Below are positions 54,180 to 61,642 of a stretch of 64,000 bases of DNA, one piece after another. The DNA is taken from the NCBI RefSeq assembly GCF_000482485.1, contig NZ_AXVK01000015.1, positions 124,001-188,000 on the forward strand. The letters run 5' to 3'. The translations under genes and the position numbers were made by a program. This DNA comes from Paucisalibacillus globulus DSM 18846. Lineage in GTDB: Bacteria > Bacillota > Bacilli > Bacillales > Amphibacillaceae. Within the stretch, counting starts at the first letter, position 1. Each line of letters begins with the position of its first letter. Under the pieces are notes generated by a model, which saw only the letters and a list, made by a program, of their open reading frames with translations, did not search any database and was not told where the DNA came from.

Positions 54180-54236
54180 AAAGGGGCCTATCCCTCAAAA
54201 AACAAACATTGTTTTTTGGAAGGATAAACCCCTTTT
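54180..54236. terminator. Long bidirectional terminator between racE and gerM
   Basis: AAAGGGG..TATCC..CAAAAAACA pairs with TGTTTTTTG..GGATA..CCCCTTT, giving an extended hairpin with T5. It uncouples gerM from racE. Confidence 0.85.
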
Positions 54237-54249
54237 TGTGTAAGTCATG

Positions 54250-55068
54250 CTAATGTGTTATATAAGCTTTTTCTATAGCAACGGATTTTAAATTATCAAT
54301 CGAACTATTAAAAATACTTTTAGTTAAAGAAGTAAAATTTTCCACATCACCAGTTGTAAAAAATTGATGATAACATAGTTCAGTTCCATCGTTTAATAAC
54401 TGGTTCATTTGTAATATCGTACTTGTTTCCCTAGCAGTTTCTTCACTCGAAGATATTAATGTGATGTCTGGTCCAACAACTTGTTGAATCACTTCTTTTA
54501 ATAATGGATAATGGGTACAACCTAAAATCAGTGAATCCATCTTGTCAAATTTTTTTAATGGTAGTAGTGCTTTCTCCACTGTCTGTTCAACTAACCCACC
54601 AGATAGTATTCCTTGCTCAACTATCGGTACAAATGTCGGACAGGCTAAGGATACAGTTTTCAAATCTGGCTTTAGCATATTTAATGCATTGGCATATGCA
54701 TTACTTCGAATCGTTCCTTCAGTACCAATAATACCTACATGGTTATTTAAAGTTAGCTTTATAGCCGCTCTCGCCCCAGGTTGAATAACACCAACAACAG
54801 GTATAGAAAGCTTCTTCTGTAATTCTTCTAATGTATATGCAGTGGCTGTATTGCAGGCTACAACTAGCATCTTAATATCTTTTGTTAAAAGGAAATCAAC
54901 CATTTCCCAAGTAAAACGTATTATTTCATCAGCTGACCTTGGCCCATACGGACATCGTAGTGTATCCCCAAGATATATAAGTTTTTCTCTTGGAAGTTGT
55001 CTCATTAATTCATGTACAACTGTTAATCCACCTACTCCTGAGTCAATGACACCAATTGGTTTATTCAA
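54250..55068 (-). CDS. racE: Glutamate racemase
   Basis: Makes D-glutamate for peptidoglycan, 272 residues. The two catalytic cysteines are in VVACNTATAYTLEEL and LGCTHYPLL. PIGVIDSGVGGLTVVHEL opens the protein. The frame extends to an ATG at 55101, but AGAGGCGG five bases before a TTG at 55068 fits the family start better. Confidence 0.95.
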   Translation of the reverse strand: MNKPIGVIDSGVGGLTVVHELMRQLPREKLIYLGDTLRCPYGPRSADEIIRFTWEMVDFLLTKDIKMLVVACNTATAYTLEELQKKLSIPVVGVIQPGARAAIKLTLNNHVGIIGTEGTIRSNAYANALNMLKPDLKTVSLACPTFVPIVEQGILSGGLVEQTVEKALLPLKKFDKMDSLILGCTHYPLLKEVIQQVVGPDITLISSSEETARETSTILQMNQLLNDGTELCYHQFFTTGDVENFTSLTKSIFNSSIDNLKSVAIEKAYITH

Positions 55069-55090
55069 ATTTACCGCCTCTTCTAGGATG

Positions 55091-55543
55091 TTATTTTTCA
55101 TTTACAGTTTTCATTTGATGATGCAATAAATTAAGTAGTTCAATTAAAGTTTCTGTTTGATCCTCACTAAAATTTTCGAGAACTTCATTTAGATAATTTT
55201 GTCGTTTCAAAATTACTTCCTCAATGATACGATGGCCCTTTTCTAAAACATGTATACGAACAACACGTCGATCATTTGTATCACGAACGCGTTCAACTAA
55301 GTCATTTTTTTCCATGCGATCTACTAAATCTGTTGTTGTACTAAAAGCTAGACCGTTTTTAGAGGATAGTTCTCCAATAGTTAGGTCCCCTTCTTCCCTT
55401 AACCATTGAAGTGCAATGAATTGTGGGTTAGTGATCGGATAATTATTTAATATTTTACGACCATTTTGCTTGATTGCTCCCGATATATGTCGAAGTGTTT
55501 TTTCTAATTGTGCTATAGATTCTGTTGAATTGTTGTTTTCCAA
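55091..55543 (-). CDS. ysmB: MarR-family transcriptional regulator YsmB
   Basis: A 150-residue winged-helix regulator. The recognition region is LTIGELSSKNGLAFSTTTDLVDRMEKNDLVERVRD and the wing is DTNDRRVVRIHVLEKG. GGGAGG seven bases before TTG 55543 sets the start inside a longer frame. It lies between gerE and racE as in B. subtilis. The target genes are unknown. Confidence 0.92.
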   Translation of the reverse strand: MENNNSTESIAQLEKTLRHISGAIKQNGRKILNNYPITNPQFIALQWLREEGDLTIGELSSKNGLAFSTTTDLVDRMEKNDLVERVRDTNDRRVVRIHVLEKGHRIIEEVILKRQNYLNEVLENFSEDQTETLIELLNLLHHQMKTVNEK

Positions 55544-55685
55544 GACGTTACCTCCCGAACTTCCAATCATATAGTCATATTTTATCATAAAGCTGAGAAA
55601 AACCTATGATTTATTTATTAAAAAGAATTTTTCCTAGGTAAAAGTAGTTATGATACTATATTTCTAACATTCATGAAATGTGCGC

Positions 55686-55712
55686 ACCTATTACTACTCC
55701 ATACATAAGCTA
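55686..55712 (+). promoter_or_regulatory. Candidate sigma-K promoter of gerE
   Basis: AC, 16 bases, then CATAAGCTA matches the sigma-K pattern AC-N16-CATANNNTA. It lies about 60 bases before the gerE start. B. subtilis gerE is transcribed by sigma-K. Confidence 0.45.
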
Positions 55713-55773
55713 TTAGTGACTAAATAATTTCCCTTCATACCGCAGCTCTATGACAGCAAGGAGGGGTTAACAT

Positions 55774-55998
55774 TTGAAGGACAACGAGTATAAACCGAAG
55801 CAATTATTAACAAAACGAGAAAAAGAAGTATTTGAACTCTTAGTTCAAGACAAAACAACTAAGGAAATTGCCCAGGAATTATTTATTTCCGAAAAAACTG
55901 TCCGTAACCACATTTCAAATGCTATGCAAAAATTAGGAGTCAAGGGGCGTTCACAGGCAGTTGTAGAGCTCATTCGTATGGGTGAATTAAAGCTCTAG
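55774..55998 (+). CDS. gerE: Spore coat transcription regulator GerE
   Basis: A 74-residue LuxR-type helix-turn-helix protein that switches late coat genes on or off in the mother cell. The recognisable domain is LLTKREKEVFELLVQDKTTKEIAQELFISEKTVRNHISNAMQKLG, made of one whole HTH domain with no receiver domain, as expected. TTG start behind AAGGAGGGGTTAACA. Its last 25 codons and terminator are repeated at 60046-60155. Confidence 0.97.
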   Translation: MKDNEYKPKQLLTKREKEVFELLVQDKTTKEIAQELFISEKTVRNHISNAMQKLGVKGRSQAVVELIRMGELKL

Positions 55999-56003
55999 AA
56001 AAA

Positions 56004-56030
56004 ACCGACTTTCCTTAATCGGAAGTCGGT
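56004..56030 (+). terminator. Terminator of gerE
   Basis: ACCGACTTTCC pairs with GGAAGTCGGT, followed by T5. It is duplicated at 60129-60155. Confidence 0.9.
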
Positions 56031-56145
56031 TTTTATTTATTGCTTTTTTCTAAAGGATTGTAATTCCCATCCATTTTTATATTCATTTTATCGCGATCAG
56101 AATTACTTCAATTAAATAGCCGCTATGTTGTTGATATAAATAATA

Positions 56146-56694
56146 TTACAGGCCTGCTTCAGTTGCAGCATAATCAGCGTCTTCACTACTGAAGCCTTCA
56201 TAAATTAATTGATCTACTAAACCACTTCTAGAAAACGCTGAGTAATCGAAATAGTCTTTTGCCGCTTGAACTGCTTGTTCTCTCCAGTCGACAGTGATAT
56301 TTTCTACTGCATAAGTTGCATCCTCATTGCTGTGACCTTCATACAATAGTTGTTCAATTAAAGCGCTTTTGGAAAATGCTGTGTAAGCCAAATAATCTTC
56401 AGCTGCTATTACTGCTTGTTCTCTCCAATTTACAGTAATATTTTCTACTGCATAAGTTGCATCTCTATTGCTAAAACCTTCATACTCAAGCTGTTCAATT
56501 AAACCACTTTTGGAAAATACCGTATTATCCAAATAATCTTCAGCCATTCTTACAGCTTGCTGTTGTTCCATCGTTCCTCCGTTTTCATCCTTTTTCTCTT
56601 CTTGCTTAGTTTCTTCTACCTTAGTCTCATCTTCTTCTTTTTTAGCTACCTCTGTTTTAGCCTGTTGCTTCTTCCATATCTTGTTCTGACTCAT
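56146..56694 (-). CDS. Ltp-family (host-exposed lipoprotein) repeat protein, probably 5'-disrupted
   Basis: The 182-residue frame holds three copies of a ~47-residue helical repeat, each like AAEDYLAYTAFSKSALIEQL followed by YEGHSNEDATYAVENITVDW. This is the Ltp/PF07553 repeat, known from a superinfection-exclusion lipoprotein of a Streptococcus phage and from surface lipoproteins. A Lys/Glu-rich linker (1-40) precedes the repeats. No ribosome site precedes the ATG at 56694. A separate frame just upstream encodes the signal peptide, so the gene is probably frameshifted. Confidence 0.7.
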   Translation of the reverse strand: MSQNKIWKKQQAKTEVAKKEEDETKVEETKQEEKKDENGGTMEQQQAVRMAEDYLDNTVFSKSGLIEQLEYEGFSNRDATYAVENITVNWREQAVIAAEDYLAYTAFSKSALIEQLLYEGHSNEDATYAVENITVDWREQAVQAAKDYFDYSAFSRSGLVDQLIYEGFSSEDADYAATEAGL

Positions 56695-56805
56695 TAGCCG
56701 CCTCTACCTTGTCCTCTTCTTTAGCTATATCGTCATTTGTTTCCGCACTGCTACTAATACCACCATTACGATAAGAGCCATTAAGACCATTAGTATTTTT
56801 TTCAT
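56695..56805 (-). pseudogene. Detached signal-peptide part of the Ltp lipoprotein gene
   Basis: From the ATG at 56805, behind GGGGGTG, the minus strand reads MKKILMVLMALIVMVVLVA, a typical lipoprotein signal peptide. It stops after seven more codons. Another frame continues with an acidic stretch rich in Asp and Glu up to about 56655, where the repeat-coding frame takes over. Two frameshifts would join signal, linker and repeats. Confidence 0.55.
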
Positions 56806-56929
56806 TGGAAAAACACCCCCTCTTTTAAATTTTTTTCTCAGGCAAATCCACTAGTATTGCATAAAAAGGTATCTGAATTTTGCTGTTTTAATCTTATTTT
56901 TAATAGAGCCAAAAAAGTAAATACTCAAC

Positions 56930-57935
56930 TTAAAGTGGCTCCATCCATTTGGAATTCCACAAGGATGCCCTTAAAAAAAGGCTGATTTGTAAGAGATTAC
57001 GCTTACTATTCGTCTCATTTTGAACGAGTACATTTAAACAAAATACGATAAGTGCAATAAACACCTGATTGTAAACTGCTGATTCACTTTGACCGTAGAT
57101 TTTTTTGATGTTCACATGTTGTTTCATCCACTTGAAAAATAATTCAATGGCCCAGCGTGATTTGTACATTTCTGAAATTTTTTCGGCGCTTAAATCAAAA
57201 CGGTTTGTAACTAATTGAAGTATATTTCCTTTTGTATCTTCAACTCTAACTAGTCGAAAGTAATTCTCAGCTCGGTATTGAGTCGTGCCAATCAACACCA
57301 TTTGATCCGATAAGACCGTTGAATCTTCAGATAGTTTAAATTCATCAACTACTCATATAAACGCATTTTATCACAGTCTAGAAAGGAAAAAGTAACCATC
57401 ATCCGTCATGCGATCAAAGCGTTCGTAATCCAGGTAGCCACGGTCGAACACATACATGCATTCTTTGTCATCTACTAATACTTCAAGCTGGTTGCGAACA
57501 TGTTCTTTCGCATTAGTTAAAACAGCTTTTTCAGGATAAGATATTCCTTTTTCCATAAATACAAGTTTTAGATGCACTTTCACACCTGCGGAATTCGGCC
57601 CTTTTATGATTGGTTAAATTCAGTGGCAGCGTGATTGAGTCAATGATTTTCAATGGCATCACAAGCTTTGTATAATGTGTTTTCAAATGAATTCGAGACA
57701 CTAAATCAAGGAATAGTCTCTGAAATATATCTGGATTCATACCGCCTAAGCGACGAGACAGCTGAGAAATACTGAATGAATCAAGATCGATTTCCTTTTG
57801 GAGTTGGTCATTGAAAAGACAATCGTTTGGTTCATGTAAACTCTCAACTTCTTGTAGCTGCGCAAAAAGTAATAGTTTTAGAAATGACTCTGTCGTTAGT
57901 TTTTTCGTACAGTAATCTAATTTCATCGTTTTCAT
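56930..57935 (-). pseudogene. IS4-family transposase, frameshifted
   Basis: Three fragments in different frames together cover one DDE transposase. The N-terminal part (57531-57935) has the first catalytic Asp in IIDSITLPLNL. A second part (57371-57583) has the second in MYVFDRGYLDYERFD. A third part (56930-57301) has the YREK signature in MYKSRWAIELFFKWMKQHV. At least two frameshifts or stops separate them, so no functional protein is made. Confidence 0.85.
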
Positions 57936-57975
57936 CAATAAATCTTCAAATAATTGAAGATTTATTGATGAAAAC
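57928..57975. repeat. Perfect 22-bp inverted repeat over the IS4 transposase start
   Basis: GTTTTCATCAATAAATCTTC.. and its exact complement are separated by four bases. One arm contains the transposase start codons. Transcription entering from outside the element would fold the start into a hairpin. Confidence 0.8.
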
Positions 57976-58020
57976 CATTGTCCAAATTATGTTTTTGGTG
58001 TAATCTTGTCCATATTAATA

Positions 58021-58050
58021 AAAGAGTCGGAATGAAGCCGACTCTTTTTT
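58021..58050. terminator. Terminator after the 75-residue gene
   Basis: AAAGAGTCGG pairs with CCGACTCTTT, seven-base loop, T6 on one side and A-rich on the other. It can work in both directions. Confidence 0.85.
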
Positions 58051-58063
58051 GTAAATAGTACTT

Positions 58064-58291
58064 TTATATATTTCTCTTAGGGAAAATTTTGTTACCAATT
58101 TTCATACCTAGTTTCAACCACAAAAAGCTAAATCCTACTAAAATAAACATTGCTAACATCTCACCAAAAGTATTATATAAAAAGTCTGGTATTATTGGAA
58201 GAAGTAAAATTGTCGTAATACAAAGTAAAGTGATTTGAAAAATAATAACAAAGCCTAGTACTGGGATAGAGATTTTATTCTCTGCTTTCAA
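58064..58291 (-). CDS. Small two-helix membrane protein, unknown function
   Basis: 75 residues, with helices at about 9-32 and 43-62 and a basic C-terminus (KIGNKIFPKRNI). TTG start behind AGGAGG at eight bases, so translation is likely. I know no family. It is in the decayed island between gerE and ysmA, 180 bases downstream of a secreted protein gene. Confidence 0.55.
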   Translation of the reverse strand: MKAENKISIPVLGFVIIFQITLLCITTILLLPIIPDFLYNTFGEMLAMFILVGFSFLWLKLGMKIGNKIFPKRNI

Positions 58292-58470
58292 TGTAAATAC
58301 CTCCTAAAAAATTTCTGCATATTGATATCTCATTATATGAACTTCAACACTTAACTATTCTATTCATGTAATAAAAGAAGGTCTCTTAATATCATAAGGT
58401 TTTAAATATAATGAATTTAAAGTGGACTATTTACCCATAGTCTGGAAGTTCAGAAAAGTAGAATTTAATA

Positions 58471-59196
58471 TTAATAATAGTATCTACCTTTATAATCCAC
58501 TGTAAAGTCACTTTTCACAGTTCTTGAAGGTAAATTTATACCGCCTATTCCTGCACTAAATTTCCCTAATACTTCTGACCAAAAGAAATTGTAGCCTTTT
58601 CCACCCTGTTTTTCTAGGTATTCAGTGCCATTATAATGATATCCTATATGTTCCGATTCTCCCCAAGCATACCTACTTGCAGAAGTGATTTTTGTCCCGT
58701 CACTAAAGACTACTATTCTATGATAGTATGTCCCCAATAGAATACCAAATACGTTTTTTAATGGATGTGTTAAAGTTCTTCTATACTCTGCAGTTGGTTG
58801 TATTAATGAACCTTCTGACGACTTAATTGGCTTAATATTGGTAGTGTCAACAATAAAAAAGGCTCTTGTCGCTAACTTCATGTCCTCAGATAAAGTATTG
58901 TAGAGTTTATTAAACTCCGAGTCACTTAAATCTTGGTTATTGATTTTTTTCATAACTGGTTCTACTTGTCTTATGAATTCTCTTACATATTCTTTCTCGC
59001 TTTCTGTATAGCTTGACCAAATTTCTGCCATATCCTCGCCATCTTCTACAACTCTTAACATTTTTTCGGTCAACGCTTTTCCATCGCTTAATGGTAATGA
59101 TTCTGCCTTTGCTATAATGCCATTACTAGGTAAAGATAAAGTAATTATAGTTATCACTATTGTACTTATCAACAAATTAAAAATACTTTTTTTCAA
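58471..59196 (-). CDS. Secreted protein of unknown function
   Basis: About 241 residues. The signal peptide (KKSIFNLLISTIVITIITLSL) ends at a good cleavage site after AKA. The mature N-terminal part is helical and charged (about 35-120). The C-terminal part is aromatic and Gly-rich, with GTYYHRIVVFSDGTKI, YAWGESEHIGYHYNGTEYL and DFTVDYKGRYYY, and looks like a beta-sheet domain. AAGGAG is nine bases before TTG 59196; TTG 59205 is too close. Family not recognised. Confidence 0.6.
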   Translation of the reverse strand: MKKSIFNLLISTIVITIITLSLPSNGIIAKAESLPLSDGKALTEKMLRVVEDGEDMAEIWSSYTESEKEYVREFIRQVEPVMKKINNQDLSDSEFNKLYNTLSEDMKLATRAFFIVDTTNIKPIKSSEGSLIQPTAEYRRTLTHPLKNVFGILLGTYYHRIVVFSDGTKITSASRYAWGESEHIGYHYNGTEYLEKQGGKGYNFFWSEVLGKFSAGIGGINLPSRTVKSDFTVDYKGRYYY

Positions 59197-59205
59197 TTCA
59201 GCCAA

Positions 59206-59565
59206 CTCCTTCTTATTTTTTCCATTGCCAACCTAATACTTAAAGACCTTCTCTTCAATCATATGGATTTTTTTCTATTAAATCCCTTAATATCCTTAAT
59301 ATACTAAAATAGTATTTTTTTCCTAGTCTACCCTAGAAACTGAATGAAGATTAATAACAATTCTAAGACATAACAAAGGTTAGAATTACTAATTAATCTT
59401 TAACAGTTATTGCTATTTTGATACTAATAAAAGTACATTTCCTTATTTTCTAATGAAGCATTACCATAAATACATAGTTATGAGGAAAACTTGAAAAACA
59501 GCATTTTATAGAAGGATAATATTTAGAAATAGCGAATAGTAATTATATGCATACTCGTGATGTAA
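59206..59565. other. AT-rich intergenic DNA, no gene seen
   Basis: About 360 bases between the secreted-protein gene and the IS21 remnant. Nothing coding or strongly structured is visible. It probably contains the promoter of the secreted protein. Confidence 0.5.
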
Positions 59566-59833
59566 TTAAGCCAAAGTGACATTCTTCTTCTGTAGTTCCT
59601 TATGCACTTTCTCCAAGTCAACTGGAAAATAACCTTTCTCAATAGCCTGTTTCTCCGGAAAGAGAAACGCTTCTAGACATGGATTGGTCATGGTATAGTT
59701 CAAACGCTCTACACCTAGTTTCTTAGCGAACGACATCGGAGACTGTATTCCTTGAATGGCCAGTGGCAGAACTAATGGTTCTATGACTGACCCCTTCAAA
59801 ATACAATTCCAGAATCTCACGACAATTAACCAT
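59566..59833 (-). pseudogene. IS21-family transposase IstA, N-terminal remnant
   Basis: From ATG 59833 (behind AGGAGG) the minus strand reads MVNCREILELYFEGVSHR..., the helix-turn-helix start of IstA. It stops at VVR after 36 codons. Two bases further the frame continues as AKKLGVERLNYTMTNPCLEAFLFPEKQ and EKVHKELQKKNVTLA, then ends. A two-base loss within CGCGC explains the break. The rest of the gene and istB are missing. Confidence 0.8.
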
Positions 59834-59971
59834 AAAAAAACCTCCTGTATAATAATGTCATGCATGTTTGCATGCTACTTCATTATACAAAAGGCTATTC
59901 TATAGTGGCTCTCTATTCCGCAGAAGATGGCTCTCATCTCCGCATAAGTGGCTCAATTCATCCGCAATAAT
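59834..59971. mobile_element. IS21-type left end with three internal repeats
   Basis: Three spaced copies of a GCGGA-N-GA/AG-AGAGCCA motif (minus strand: GCGGATGAATTGAGCCAC, GCGGAGATGAGAGCCA, GCGGAATAGAGAGCCAC) lie upstream of the istA start. Multiple end repeats are typical of IS21 elements. The outer boundary is probably TGATTATTGCGG near 59971. Confidence 0.7.
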
Positions 59972-60045
59972 CAGGAAGTAGATAATTAAAGAAACGTTGT
60001 TGTATCAAGGTTTCAAACTGTTCGCTAATGGTACGCATAACAAAA

Positions 60046-60123
60046 GCTATGCAAAAATTAGGAGTCAAGGGGCGTTCTCAGGCAGTCGTAGAGCTCATCC
60101 ATATGGGTGAATTAAAGCTCTAG
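60046..60123 (+). pseudogene. Duplicate 3' end of gerE
   Basis: 25 codons identical or nearly so to the end of GerE (AMQKLGVKGRSQAVVELI, then HMGELKL and stop; one residue differs). Upstream of 60046 the match stops. It is in the same orientation as gerE, 4.1 kb downstream. Confidence 0.9.
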
Positions 60124-60128
60124 AAAAA

Positions 60129-60155
60129 ACCGACTTTCCTTAATAGGAAGTCGGT
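60129..60155 (+). terminator. Duplicate of the gerE terminator
   Basis: The same ACCGACTTTCC / GGAAGTCGGT hairpin with T5 as at 56004-56030. One base differs in the loop. Confidence 0.9.
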
Positions 60156-60166
60156 TTTTATTTTAT

Positions 60167-60228
60167 GAGGAGGCTCAACAGCGGCCATAGGATGCGCGCA
60201 GTGTATTTCCGGAGCGGGTATGATGCGC
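60167..60228. repeat. Truncated right end of the MITE-like element
   Basis: GAGGAGGCTC..., GGATGCGCGCAGTGTATTTCC and GGAGCGGG match 40146-40208. The left part is missing. It follows the duplicate gerE terminator directly. Confidence 0.75.
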
Positions 60229-60307
60229 TATTGAACATTATTAGATACGTCACACTTTCCATCAACTGTAAAAGAAAAGACAACAATCAATTTGATTACA
60301 GTCCTAT

Positions 60308-60763
60308 TTATTGACTGGAACTAGTAACTGATATTTTTTCCTTTATATGATCACCCAACGGAAGTGGCTTCCCTGTAGTTGAATTAATATATACAATTCG
60401 CCCTCTACCAGTAAGGCATACTTCTTCATCCTGATTAACACCCATATAGTGAATATCAAATGATGTATTACCTACTTTTGAAGCCTTAACATACATATGC
60501 AAACTGTCTTCGAAGAACAATTGTCTTAGATAATCACATTGTAAATCAGCTACTATCGGAATTCCTTCTGTATTTCCCTCATCTCCAAAAACCCCAACTG
60601 TTTTTAAATATTCTATGCGAGCTTCTTCAAAATAAATAAATGGACTGACATTATTCACATGACCAAACATATCCGTCTCAGAAAAACGGATTCGAATTGG
60701 TATAGAAAATGTAAATTCTTCCCTCCATGTAGTAAAGTCTTCAATATATGATATCTTTCTCAT
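60308..60763 (-). CDS. ysmA: Acyl-CoA thioesterase-like hotdog protein YsmA
   Basis: A 151-residue 4HBT/YbgC-type hotdog protein. IRFSETDMFGHVNNVSPFIYFEEARIEYL has the conserved Asp and His region. Activity on acyl-CoA is likely from the family, with the natural substrate unknown. It lies between sdhB and gerE as in B. subtilis. The start follows AAAGGGAGACTAAATC. Confidence 0.9.
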   Translation of the reverse strand: MRKISYIEDFTTWREEFTFSIPIRIRFSETDMFGHVNNVSPFIYFEEARIEYLKTVGVFGDEGNTEGIPIVADLQCDYLRQLFFEDSLHMYVKASKVGNTSFDIHYMGVNQDEEVCLTGRGRIVYINSTTGKPLPLGDHIKEKISVTSSSQ

Positions 60764-60796
60764 GATTTAGTCTCCCTTTCTCACTGATGAAAAAAA

Positions 60797-60826
60797 GACC
60801 CCTACCTATCATGAAGTAAGGGTCTT
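60797..60826 (-). terminator. Terminator of the sdhCAB operon
   Basis: GACCCTTAC pairs with GTAGGGGTC, followed on the minus strand by T6. It lies between sdhB and ysmA. Confidence 0.85.
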
Positions 60827-60842
60827 GTTGTTCATTTACAAA

Positions 60843-61607
60843 TTAATGTGCGTTATCGCTACCAAAGAAATTCTTAAAAGATTGTACAGTAGCAGCACGG
60901 TTCATAGCTGCAATTGAAGTTGTTAAAGGAATACCTTTTGGACATACTTGAACACAGTTTTGTGCGTTACCGCAACCAACTAGTCCGCCTTCTTCCATTA
61001 AACCTTCTAATCTTTCACTTGCATTCATTTCACCTGTTGGATGTGAGTTAAATAAACGAGCTTGGGAGATAGCTGCAGGTCCAATAAAGTTTGATTTATC
61101 ATTAACATTTGGACAAGCTTCTAAACAAACCCCACAAGTCATACATTTTGATAGTTCATATGCCCATTGACGTTTTTTCTCTGGCATACGTGGTCCCGGA
61201 CCTAAATCATACGTACCATCGATAGGTATCCATGCCTTAACCTGTTTCAGAGCGTCGAACATGCGCTCGCGATCAATAACTAAGTCACGAACTACAGGGA
61301 AAGTCGACATTGGTTCCAATCGTATTGGTTGTTCTAATTCATCCACTAGAGCAGCACAAGATTGTCTAGGTGTTCCGTTAATTACCATAGAACAAGCTCC
61401 ACAAACCTCTTCCAAACAGTTCATATCCCATGCTACTGGTGTCGTTTTTTCCCCTTTAGCAGTAATGGGATTTTTTCGTATTTCCATTAACCCAGAAATA
61501 ACGTTCATATTTTTACGATATGGAACATTAAATGTTTCGTTATATGGAGCAGAATCTGGGCTATCTTGACGTGTAATAATAAATGTAACAGTCTTTTGTT
61601 CAGCCAT
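60843..61607 (-). CDS. sdhB: Succinate dehydrogenase iron-sulfur subunit
   Basis: Subunit of complex II with three Fe-S clusters, 254 residues. The 2Fe-2S cysteines are in CLEEVCGACSMVINGTPRQSC, the 4Fe-4S ones in CMTCGVCLEACPN, and the 3Fe-4S ones in GCGNAQNCVQVCPKGIPL. The start is ATG 61607, with GGGAG ten bases before it; GTG 61613 is too close to the site. Confidence 0.98.
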   Translation of the reverse strand: MAEQKTVTFIITRQDSPDSAPYNETFNVPYRKNMNVISGLMEIRKNPITAKGEKTTPVAWDMNCLEEVCGACSMVINGTPRQSCAALVDELEQPIRLEPMSTFPVVRDLVIDRERMFDALKQVKAWIPIDGTYDLGPGPRMPEKKRQWAYELSKCMTCGVCLEACPNVNDKSNFIGPAAISQARLFNSHPTGEMNASERLEGLMEEGGLVGCGNAQNCVQVCPKGIPLTTSIAAMNRAATVQSFKNFFGSDNAH

Positions 61608-61642
61608 TTTCACTTACTCCCTTCCCTTTTTGTTTTCTCGTC

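Noticed and set aside
59834-59865. Upstream extension of the IS21 fragment frame
   Set aside because: This frame includes the istA ribosome site and reads the true start of IstA in the wrong frame. The ATG at 59833 explains it better.
55774-60155. Island considered as a complete prophage or integrative element
   Set aside because: No integrase, replication, packaging or conjugation gene is present. Only remnants and two unknown genes remain.
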